From Lentzea cavernae (GTDB taxonomy: Bacteria; Actinomycetota; Actinomycetes; Mycobacteriales; Pseudonocardiaceae), in the NCBI RefSeq assembly GCF_014653695.1, contig NZ_BNAR01000001.1:124001-188000 (forward strand): 64,000 nucleotides of DNA. Direction: 5' to 3'. The stretch's first letter is position 1, and every line of letters begins with the position of its first letter. A program made the translations under genes and the position numbers. The notes beneath the pieces are model-generated. The model saw only the letters and a list, made by a program, of their open reading frames with translations. It searched no databases and had not been told where the DNA came from. Shown in pieces: positions 52,165 through 59,415 of the stretch.

Positions 52165-53520
52165 TCACTCCGCCGCGGAACGGCCGGTACCGCCGCCCAA
52201 CACGGCCCGCGCCGCGGCAAGGCGCTCGGCCTCCCCGCGTCCGGAACGATCCCCCGACACCTCGTCCGCCCATTCGAGCAACCGGCGCAGGTGGGCATCG
52301 GCTCCACCCGTGACGACGGGCGGCGTGCCGAGGACGACGACCCCGCTGGTCCCGTCGATGGTGACCATCGCACCCACCTCGACCTCCCTGCCGCCCAAGG
52401 TCACCGAGTCGGCCCCCACCACGAGGTCCGCCACGCCCACCACCGCGGGTTTGCCCATGGACCGCGCCACGACCGCGGCGTGACTGGCCGGACCGCCGCG
52501 TGCCGTGACGATGCCGGTGGCCGCCGCCAGGCCGCGGATGTCGTCCGGCGACGTCTCCGGCCGCACCAGCACGACCGGGCCGTGAACCGCGAGGCGCACG
52601 GCCTCGTCCGCCGTGACGGCCACCCGGCCCGCGGCGACGCCGGGGCAGACGCCGAGGCCACGTGCGATGGCGTCGGCATCCGGAGTGATCCGGGGTGTGC
52701 GGACGTGCTGGAGGTGGTGAGGCGCGACGCGCAGGAGTGCTTCGGCGCGGGTGATCGCGCCCTCGTCGGCCAGGTCGGTGGCCAGGCGGACGGCGGCGGC
52801 GCCGGTGAACTTGCCGGGGCGCACCTGCAGCAGCCACAGCGTGCCCGACTCGTAGGTGAACTCGACGTAGCAGGCGTCGCGGTAGTGCTGTTCCACTCGT
52901 ACGAGTGCGTCTTGCAGGCCCTGCCACACCCCGGGTTCGCGGTCGAGTTCGCGCAGAGGGAGCGTCAGGGCGCGGCCGGAGACGACCTCGGAGCCCTGGT
53001 GTCCGAAGAGGACCTCGCCGAACGGCACCTTCTCCCCCGTGTTCGGGTCGTGGCTGAACGCCACGCCGGAGCCGCTGCGGGAGTCGCGGTCCCCGAACAC
53101 CATCCGTTGCACGACGACGGCCGTGCCCAGGTCGTGCGGGATGCCGTGGAGGGTTCGGTAGGTGCGGGCGCGCGGGGTGTTCCAGGACGAGAAGACCGAC
53201 TTCAGGGCCTCGGCCAGCGTCCCGGGGGTGGGGCGGACGTTGAGGACCGTGTCCATCATGCCGGGCATCGAGACGGCCGCGCCGGAGCGGACCGAGACCA
53301 TCGACGCACCCAGGGTCTCGACAGCAGTGGCGAGTTCGTCGGTGAGGCCGTCCGGGAGTGTGCCGTCGGCCAGGAACGCACGGCAGGCGTCGGTGATGAC
53401 GACGACACCTGCCGGTACCGGCAGGCCCAGGCGGTGGAGCAGCACGAGGCCGTGAGCCTTGCCTCCTAACACTTCCGGTGGGTCCGGCAGCGTGGCGGAG
53501 AGGTGCCTCACCCACCCCAT
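52165..53520 (-). CDS. half-length pyruvate-phosphate-dikinase-like phosphotransferase
   Basis: The 451-residue protein contains the PPDK N-terminal ATP-grasp domain (about 15-310, VLGGKAHGLVLLHRLGLPVP, SVRSGAAVSMPGMMDTVLN) and the swivelling domain with the phospho-carrier His in ARGGPASHAAVVARSMG (about 370). The C-terminal PEP/pyruvate TIM-barrel of normal PPDK (about 880 residues) is absent. It therefore must phosphorylate something else, as rifampicin phosphotransferase does, or work with a separate partner. It overlaps the upstream winged-helix gene by 13 bp in an operon with a large TetR. Confidence 0.8.
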   Translation of the reverse strand: MGWVRHLSATLPDPPEVLGGKAHGLVLLHRLGLPVPAGVVVITDACRAFLADGTLPDGLTDELATAVETLGASMVSVRSGAAVSMPGMMDTVLNVRPTPGTLAEALKSVFSSWNTPRARTYRTLHGIPHDLGTAVVVQRMVFGDRDSRSGSGVAFSHDPNTGEKVPFGEVLFGHQGSEVVSGRALTLPLRELDREPGVWQGLQDALVRVEQHYRDACYVEFTYESGTLWLLQVRPGKFTGAAAVRLATDLADEGAITRAEALLRVAPHHLQHVRTPRITPDADAIARGLGVCPGVAAGRVAVTADEAVRLAVHGPVVLVRPETSPDDIRGLAAATGIVTARGGPASHAAVVARSMGKPAVVGVADLVVGADSVTLGGREVEVGAMVTIDGTSGVVVLGTPPVVTGGADAHLRRLLEWADEVSGDRSGRGEAERLAAARAVLGGGTGRSAAE

Positions 53521-54110
53521 CGCGCGATCCCCAGCGTCGCGAGGAGGTCCTCGTGCAGCTCCGCCCAGATCGTGTGGAAGGAGTCCATGCTGTCGGCCAG
53601 GCAGGCCAACTCACCCGCGCGTGCCCGGGTCAGGGCGGAGGTCAGGCGTGGTTCGTAGCGGGCGAACCGAGGTGCGGCGGCGGCCAGGGCGGCGATGACG
53701 ACCAGCGCGCGGGTGTGGAGGTCGGTGAACAACGCGAGAACGCGGGCGTCGTAGGCGGTGTCGCTGTGGTCGTTGACGGTCGTGACGCCGTCGACCGACC
53801 GCATCTGCCAGGCCGTGCACAGGTCGAGCAGTTCGGGGTTGAGCACGAGGAACTCGTCGAACGCCTCGGCCAGCGCGGGGCGGGTGCCGGCCGTCTCCAG
53901 TTCGGCCTTGGTCCCGGACGCGTCCGCGGCGCGGCCGGACTCGGTCAGCGACCACCCGCCGAAATGCCTGTCGTGCGTGACGAGGCCGGCGACGGCGAGG
54001 TCGATCAGCTCGGACTCCACTTCGGACTCCGTCAGCCCCGTGAACGACGCCACGCGGGTGAGTCCGGTGCTGCCTACGCAACGCAGAGCGTGCAGTACCA
54101 CCAGGTTCAC
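53508..54110 (-). CDS. winged-helix protein of unknown function
   Basis: This 200-residue protein has an N-terminal winged helix (about 5-65, VLHALRCVGSTGLTRVASFTGLTESEVESELIDLAVAG) of the MarR/IclR type. A helical domain of about 130 residues without a recognised ligand site follows. The GTG start, with GGGAGG upstream, overlaps the stop of the TetR gene (GTGA), and its 3' end overlaps the PPDK-like start. The position between a regulator and the phosphotransferase suggests that it acts with them. Confidence 0.65.
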   Translation of the reverse strand: MNLVVLHALRCVGSTGLTRVASFTGLTESEVESELIDLAVAGLVTHDRHFGGWSLTESGRAADASGTKAELETAGTRPALAEAFDEFLVLNPELLDLCTAWQMRSVDGVTTVNDHSDTAYDARVLALFTDLHTRALVVIAALAAAAPRFARYEPRLTSALTRARAGELACLADSMDSFHTIWAELHEDLLATLGIARWGG

Positions 54111-55177
54111 GGCATTGCCTCCCGCCTGCGCGCTCCGGCCGCGTGGCCGGCGCCGCGTCCGTGAGCACGGGCGACGATCACGCCGCCGCGCACGCTGACC
54201 GCCGCCTCGGTGTCGTCGCCGACAGCGGTGAGGCCGATCGCCGACGCCACCAGCGCCTCGTCGTCGAGCACCAGCCGGACGTGCTGCCACGCCTCGGCCG
54301 CGAAGACCCTCCGCAGGCAGCCGACGGCATCGGCCACCCGGAGCCGGACGAGCCTGCCGGTCTCCTCCTGGTCGCCCGTCACGACGACCACCACGACCTG
54401 CTCACCGGGCTTCGCGGCGCGGACGGCCTCCTCGGCCGCGCCGAGGCGGCCCGCGCCCAGCACCACGACGAGCCCGTCGGTGAGGTCGACCCGCCCACCA
54501 CTGATCCGGTCGACGAGGTCCCGGGGCGGAACCCACCTGTCCGAGCAGGTCGAAGCCGGTGCGACGTACGGCAGGTGTGGCGGCGCCCAGACGTCCTCGA
54601 GGTTGATCGTGGCCAGGTGCCGGCACGCGTGCGCCACGTCGAACGGGTCACCGAACCCCGGTGCCGTCCCGGCCTGGTGGCCCGCGCCGTCCAGCACGGT
54701 CAGCGCGAGCTCGGCCACCCGCACCCGCCGCACCGGCGCACCCTTCTCCAGGGCGACGGCCAGCAGCAACGCCTCCAGACGCGCCAGTTGTGCCAGCACG
54801 GCCGGACCGTGCTCGTCCTCGAACACGCCGTCCAGCGACCTCAGCTGCAGCCGCCCGCCCGGCGCCGAGTCGCCCACCAGCGGCAACCGTTCGAGCCACA
54901 CCCGCGCGAACACGCCCAGCGCGTCGATCCGGGAGGACGGCGACACCGTCGCCCGCGGCTCGGCGGCCCTCTCGACCAGGTCGATCAGCACGGCCAGGTA
55001 CAGGGCCCGCTTGCTGGGGAAGTTCGAGTACACCGCGCCGCGCGTCAGTTCCGCGCGCTCGGCGATGCGGTCGACCTTGGCCGGCACGAACCCGTGCTCG
55101 GCGAACTCCTCCCGCGCCGCGGCCAGCACCGCGGCACGCGTCCGCGCCTGCTGCTGCACCCGAGTCAGCCGCACCAT
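54107..55177 (-). CDS. double-length TetR-type regulator with extra C-terminal domain
   Basis: The 356-residue protein has a TetR helix-turn-helix at about 10-60 (AAREEFAEHGFVPAKVDRIAER, TRGAVYSNFPSKRALY) and a helical TetR core to about 190. About 150 further residues then form an alpha/beta region with VDLTDGLVVVLGAGRLGAAEE. TetR proteins normally have about 200 residues. The added part may be a second sensor or enzyme-like domain. ATG 55177 has GGGAG upstream. It heads the operon with the winged-helix and PPDK-like genes. Confidence 0.75.
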   Translation of the reverse strand: MVRLTRVQQQARTRAAVLAAAREEFAEHGFVPAKVDRIAERAELTRGAVYSNFPSKRALYLAVLIDLVERAAEPRATVSPSSRIDALGVFARVWLERLPLVGDSAPGGRLQLRSLDGVFEDEHGPAVLAQLARLEALLLAVALEKGAPVRRVRVAELALTVLDGAGHQAGTAPGFGDPFDVAHACRHLATINLEDVWAPPHLPYVAPASTCSDRWVPPRDLVDRISGGRVDLTDGLVVVLGAGRLGAAEEAVRAAKPGEQVVVVVVTGDQEETGRLVRLRVADAVGCLRRVFAAEAWQHVRLVLDDEALVASAIGLTAVGDDTEAAVSVRGGVIVARAHGRGAGHAAGARRREAMP

Positions 55178-55196
55178 CGCCACTCCCGCCGCCACG

Positions 55197-55220
55197 TCTG
55201 AGATGTTCTGGACATTCAGA
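55197..55220. promoter_or_regulatory. imperfect palindrome upstream of double-length tetR
   Basis: TCTGA-G-ATGT / ACAT-TCAGA around a 5-nt centre lies 20 bp before the start, with one extra base in the left arm. It could be the autoregulatory site. Confidence 0.4.
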
Positions 55221-55333
55221 TTACATCATCATCCGAACCGTGATGCCCATCGGGTATCGAGGACGACCGGACAGGTCTTGGACGGTCCAGCGGATCAAGC
55301 CGAGGCTGGAGGCACCACAGGAAAGGACTCACC

Positions 55334-56179
55334 ATGAAGGTGTTCGTCACCGGAGCCTCCGGCTACATCGGCAAGGCCACCCAGTCCGCGTTGCTGCGCC
55401 ACGGGCATGTCGTCGAGGCCCTCGCCCGCACCGACGCGTCGGCGAACGCGGTGCGCGAGGCGGGCGCGACGCCCGTGAGGGGTGGACTGTCCGATCTGGA
55501 CGTCCTCACCGCCGCCGCGGGCCGCGCGGACGCCGTGATCCACCTGGCACAGGCCGACAGCGCCGAGGCCGACCTGGCCGCCGCGACCGCGATGCAGGAG
55601 GGCGCAGGCGAAGGCGTGTACGTCCACACCGGCGGTACCTGGGTGTACGGCGACACCGACGGCATCGCCGATGAGGACGCCGCCTGGAACCCGCCACCGC
55701 TCGTCGCGTGGCGCGAGGACGTCGAGAAGGAGGTGCTCTCGCGCGGCCGGTCGGTCGTGATCAGGCCGGGGCTGCTGTACGGCCGGGAGAACCGCCTGAT
55801 CGACGCCTTCTTCACCCGGCCGGGCAAGGAGATCGGCGCGATCCCCCACATCGGCGACGGCACCAACCACTGGTCGCTCGTGCACGTGGACGATCTCGCC
55901 GAGCTGTACGTCGTCGCGCTCACCGCACGAGCAGGCGCGGTGTACGTCGGCGTCGGCGGCGTGGACCCGACGGCACTCGAGATCGCCACCGCGATCAGCC
56001 ACGGCGCCGGTCTGGATGGCAGGACCATCTCGTTGTCCCTCGACGACGCCCGCGCGCGGATGGGTCCCATCGCCGACGCGTTCGCACTGGACCAGCGGTT
56101 CACCCCGGCGCGGGCGCGGGAGGAACTCGGCTGGACGCCCCGGCACACCGACCCGCTCGCGGACTTCGCCCGGAGCTGA
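55334..56179 (+). CDS. NAD(P)-dependent epimerase/dehydratase-like protein
   Basis: The 281-residue extended short-chain dehydrogenase has the N-terminal nucleotide motif MKVFVTGASGYIGKATQSALL. The active-site strand with TWVYGD stands in place of the usual YxxxK pair, so it is an atypical member (NmrA/epimerase-like). RPGLLYGRENRL and HWSLVHVDDLAELY are family phrases. The ribosome-binding site GGAAAGGA precedes the ATG. It is divergent from the tetR operon. The substrate is unknown. Confidence 0.85.
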   Translation: MKVFVTGASGYIGKATQSALLRHGHVVEALARTDASANAVREAGATPVRGGLSDLDVLTAAAGRADAVIHLAQADSAEADLAAATAMQEGAGEGVYVHTGGTWVYGDTDGIADEDAAWNPPPLVAWREDVEKEVLSRGRSVVIRPGLLYGRENRLIDAFFTRPGKEIGAIPHIGDGTNHWSLVHVDDLAELYVVALTARAGAVYVGVGGVDPTALEIATAISHGAGLDGRTISLSLDDARARMGPIADAFALDQRFTPARAREELGWTPRHTDPLADFARS

Positions 56180-56180
56180 G

Positions 56181-56654
56181 TCAGCTCAGCTGGTCGACCG
56201 GCAGCGGACCCCGTGACCGCATGGTCCGGATGGCGAACGAGCTGCGCACGTCGACCACCGTCGGGATCGCCAGCACGTGCTTGAGCAGCAACGGCTCGTA
56301 CGACGGCAGGTCGGGCAGCACGCCCTCGGCGAAGAAGTCGGCGGATCCCGTCACCAGGTGGCACGCCACCACGGCCGGGATCCCCAGCAGCGTCTCCTCC
56401 ACCTCGCGGGCGGTCTCCGCCGAGTGGTTGTTGACCTTGAGCTCCAGGAAGACCGTGAGCCCCAGCCCCGCCTTCGCCGGGTCCAGCTCGGCCCGGTAGC
56501 CCGCGATGACCCCCGCGCTCTCCAGCGCGCGGACCCGGCGCAGGCACGCGGACGGCGAGAGGCGCACCGCTTCCGCGAGCTCGTTGTTGGGCACCCGGCC
56601 GTCGATCTGCAGCCGGCGCAGGATCGCCCGGTCGACCGCGTCGAACCTGTCCAT
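56181..56654 (-). CDS. Lrp/AsnC family regulator
   Basis: This 157-residue regulator has an AsnC helix-turn-helix (about 5-60, DRAILRRLQIDGRVPNNELAEAVRLSPSACLRRVRALE). The RAM effector domain follows (about 70-145, GLTVFLELKVN, VVACHLVTGSADF). The ATG, preceded by TACTGT without a ribosome-binding site, suggests a leaderless message. It is divergent from an amino-acid permease, the usual target of such regulators (LysE/permease systems). Confidence 0.92.
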   Translation of the reverse strand: MDRFDAVDRAILRRLQIDGRVPNNELAEAVRLSPSACLRRVRALESAGVIAGYRAELDPAKAGLGLTVFLELKVNNHSAETAREVEETLLGIPAVVACHLVTGSADFFAEGVLPDLPSYEPLLLKHVLAIPTVVDVRSSFAIRTMRSRGPLPVDQLS

Positions 56655-56682
56655 GTGCACAGTATTCGATCAGATGTGCTTC

Positions 56683-56764
56683 TTGCGCAATCCAGTTGCG
56701 CCGATGGTTGCCATGGCGCCTGATCTTCGCATCGCGTGCTTCGCTTGACGCTCCAGAATTCTGG
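56683..56764. promoter_or_regulatory. Lrp-type sites in the lrp/permease divergent promoter
   Basis: TTGCGCAA (56683-56690) is followed by TTGCGC (56696-56701), with GCGCAA / TTGCGC arms 5 bp apart. A perfect palindrome CCAGAATTCTGG (56753-56764) lies two bases before the permease ATG. Both are operator candidates. Confidence 0.5.
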
Positions 56765-56766
56765 GC

Positions 56767-58050
56767 ATGTCCTCACCGCTCACCGTGTCGCGCAGTGCGG
56801 CGATGTACGTCGGCGCCCTGCTGGGCCCCGGTCTGCTGATGCTGCCCGGCCTGACCGCCTCCCTCGCCGGTCCGGCATCGGTCCTGACCTGGGCCGCCCT
56901 GCTCGTGCTCTCCGGCTTGCTCGGCTGGGTCTTCGCCGCCCTCGGCATCCACGTGCCGTCGGCGACGGGAGTGCGGGGGTACGTCGCGCTCGGCCTCGGT
57001 CGCGGGGCGTCCGCCGCGACGTCGTGGACGTTCCTCGCCGGGATCGTGGCGGGCACCCCGATCGTCTGCCTGATCGGCGGCGGTTACGTGGCGGACCTCG
57101 CCGGCGCCGGCCGCGTGACGGCCTGCCTGATCGCCCTCGCGATCATGCTGGCTGTCCTGGCGATCACGTCCCGTGGCCTGCGCACGTCGTCGACCATCCA
57201 GTTCGGACTGGTGCTGCTGCTCCTCGCGGTGGTGGCCGTCAGCGTCGTGGGCGGGGCGTTCGCGGCACGCGCCGAACACTGGACTCCCTTCGCTCCGCAC
57301 GGCTGGACCGCGATCGGAACGGCCGCCGCACCGCTCATGCTGTCGTTCGTAGGCTGGGAGGCCGCCGCACCGCTGACCTCGAGGCTGACCGACCCGCGAC
57401 ACCAGCTGCCGCGCATCGTCGCGATCACGCTGACCGTCACGAGCCTGCTCTACCTGTCACTCGCCGCCGTGACCGTCGCAGCCCTGGGCCCGGACGCCGG
57501 AAGCTCCACCCCCGTCGCGAAACTGCTGGCGCTGGCCATCGGCCCGGCAGGCGTGGTCCTGGCAGCCGCATCCGCGGTCGTGCTCACCCTAGGCACCGTC
57601 AACGCCTACCTCTCCGGCGCGGCGACACTGGCCCACTCCCTAACGCCACGCGTCGACCACAGCCCGGACACCCCGCCGCGCTGGCTGAACCTCGCCATCC
57701 TCGCGTCGGGCGGCGTGCTCTTCGGCCTGCTGGGCGCCGGTGCGCTGGAACTGGAGTCGCTGGTGTCCGTGCCGAGCGCGATGTTCCTGGTGGTGTACCT
57801 CGGCTGCACGGCCGCCGCGTGGAAGCTGCTCTCCGGCAAAGTGCGCATCGCCGCAGCGGTCGCCTTCGTCCTGGTGCTGGCCATCGTGGCGTTCACCGCG
57901 ACGGCGGCAACTCCCGCCGTCGCCGTCGCACTGCTGGCGTGGCTCAACGAACATCGCGCCACGCGTGGTACCCGAGACCGATCGCACCCGCGGCCATCGG
58001 CACGCTCGTCAGCAGACCGGCCAGCCCGTTGCCCGGCACCACGAACGTGA
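56767..58050 (+). CDS. APC-superfamily amino-acid permease with long foreign-looking tail
   Basis: The 427-residue protein has about twelve predicted helices. GALLGPGLLMLPGLTASLAGP is the first helix break typical of amino-acid/polyamine transporters. The membrane part ends at about residue 395. The last about 30 residues (RATRGTRDRSHPRP and on) are Arg/Pro/Ser-rich. They are read from DNA that is antisense to the 3' end of the next gene, so the original stop may have been lost. The divergent Lrp gene suggests amino-acid control. Confidence 0.85.
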   Translation: MSSPLTVSRSAAMYVGALLGPGLLMLPGLTASLAGPASVLTWAALLVLSGLLGWVFAALGIHVPSATGVRGYVALGLGRGASAATSWTFLAGIVAGTPIVCLIGGGYVADLAGAGRVTACLIALAIMLAVLAITSRGLRTSSTIQFGLVLLLLAVVAVSVVGGAFAARAEHWTPFAPHGWTAIGTAAAPLMLSFVGWEAAAPLTSRLTDPRHQLPRIVAITLTVTSLLYLSLAAVTVAALGPDAGSSTPVAKLLALAIGPAGVVLAAASAVVLTLGTVNAYLSGAATLAHSLTPRVDHSPDTPPRWLNLAILASGGVLFGLLGAGALELESLVSVPSAMFLVVYLGCTAAAWKLLSGKVRIAAAVAFVLVLAIVAFTATAATPAVAVALLAWLNEHRATRGTRDRSHPRPSARSSADRPARCPAPRT

Positions 58051-58615
58051 CCACGATGAACAGCAACAGAACCGGCACCCACCCCGGAACCGCGCGCGAC
58101 CGGAAGAGCCCGACGCACTGCAACACCGTGCCCACCAACACCAACACCGCACCGGGAACCATCAACGCGAACAGGTACGCGGACCCGTTCGCCGCCCCCA
58201 CCACCGCCTCACCGGCCGCCACCCCGACCGACGGGTCCGTCGGGAAGAAGTAGGCCGCGGCCCACCCCGCGACCCCGGCCCCCTGCAACCCGCCACCGAC
58301 CCACATGAGCCCGGCACCCCAGGTCGCCCAAGCGCTGCCACGGCGCCGGACGAGAACCATCGTCGCCAGCGCCTGCAACGGGATGTTGAGGACCTGCATG
58401 GCGGCAAGGCCGGTGAGCAGTCCCCACCACAGTTCGCGACGGGAGGCGATGTCGGCGTACGAGTAGGTCTCGCCGCCCGCCGCCGGCTCCGGCCAGAGCA
58501 GCCCGCCCGCGACGGCGGCGACGGACGTGGCACCGAGAACGACCGCGAGGACGGCGAGGCGTGCACGGGTGGAGGGTGCGGCGGTGTCGGGTGCCGCAGT
58601 GGTGTCGACGGACAT
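57944..58615 (-). CDS. hypothetical membrane protein, 223 aa
   Basis: This integral membrane protein has about six helices. It starts with a Ser/Thr/Ala-rich tail followed by a helix at about 20-42; further helices lie near 70-90, 103-122, 140-165 and 175-215. No family is recognised. Its 3' end overlaps the permease by 107 bp, and its start lies just before the minisatellite. Codon bias supports coding. Confidence 0.65.
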   Translation of the reverse strand: MSVDTTAAPDTAAPSTRARLAVLAVVLGATSVAAVAGGLLWPEPAAGGETYSYADIASRRELWWGLLTGLAAMQVLNIPLQALATMVLVRRRGSAWATWGAGLMWVGGGLQGAGVAGWAAAYFFPTDPSVGVAAGEAVVGAANGSAYLFALMVPGAVLVLVGTVLQCVGLFRSRAVPGWVPVLLLFIVVTFVVPGNGLAGLLTSVPMAAGAIGLGYHAWRDVR

Positions 58616-58631
58616 GGTCTCGAACCTTTCG

Positions 58632-59303
58632 GTGGGGTCGGGTGGTGCGGGGCAACTGGCGGGGTCGGGTGGGACCGGCCCACCGGAGGGTCGGGTGGTG
58701 CGAGGCGACTGGCGGGGTCGAGTGGTGCCGAGCGACCGGCGGGGGTCGAGTAGTGCCGGGCAACCGGCAAGGTCAGGTGGTGCCGGACGACCGGCGAGGC
58801 CAGGTGGTGCCGGACGACCGGCGAGGCCAGGTGGTGCCGGACGACCGGCGAGGCCAGGTGGTGCCGGACGACCGGCGAGGCCAGGTGGTGCTGGCCCACC
58901 GGCGGGTCAAGGAATGCCGGATGACCAGCAAGGTCAGGTGGAACTGAGCAACCGACGGATCAGGTGGTGCCGGGCAACCAGCGAATTCGAGTGGAGCCAG
59001 GCAACCGACGGGGTCGAGCGGAGCCAGACGACCCGCAGGATCGGCTGGTGCCAGGCGACCGATGGGTCAGGCGGGACCGGGCGACTTGCGAAGTCAGGCG
59101 GTGCCGGGCAACCAGCGGGGTCGGCCGGTGCCAGGCGGCCGGCGGGGTCGAGTGGAGCCGGGCAACCGGCGGGTCGTGCCGGACGACCAGCGGGTCGAGT
59201 CGTGCCGGACGACCGGCCGGATCCGGCTGGTGCCAGGCAATCTGCGGGGTCAAGCAGTGCCGGACAACCCGGCGGGCTCAGGTGGAGCCGGGCCACCCCG
59301 GCG
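58632..59303. repeat. minisatellite of about 25 copies of a 27-bp hairpin-forming unit
   Basis: The unit approximates GGTSAGGTGGTGCCGGRCR followed by ACCGGCGR. Four units are identical at exact 27-bp steps (58781, 58808, 58835, 58862). The flanking ones diverge and vary from 26 to 28 bp. Most units contain GCCGG-N4-CCGGC, a 5-bp hairpin with loop ACGA or the GNRA-type GCAA. The array fills most of the 800 bp between divergent genes (58616-59415). The remainder holds the kinase promoter: TACCCT at 59405 precedes a leaderless ATG. Confidence 0.9.
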
Positions 59304-59415
59304 AACGACTCCATACAACCGCCCAGGACGTGCCGGCCACATCGGTACCGACCCCGGACCCCTTCTCCGTGCTGACACGGAGGCCAGCCCGTCACACCGG
59401 CCTTACCCTGGGCCG

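Noticed and set aside
58632-59303. CRISPR array
   Set aside because: Repeats are contiguous without unique spacers and degenerate, and no cas gene is near.
58527-59375. 282-codon Gly/Pro/Arg repeat protein read through the 27-bp minisatellite
   Set aside because: Units of 26 and 28 bp shift the frame and the antisense strand is open too, so openness reflects GC content; no ribosome-binding site or signal peptide was found.
59062-59415. N-terminal extension of the sensor kinase into the minisatellite
   Set aside because: The extension is repeat-derived; ATG 59416 follows a TACCCT -10 at leaderless distance and begins the first membrane helix.
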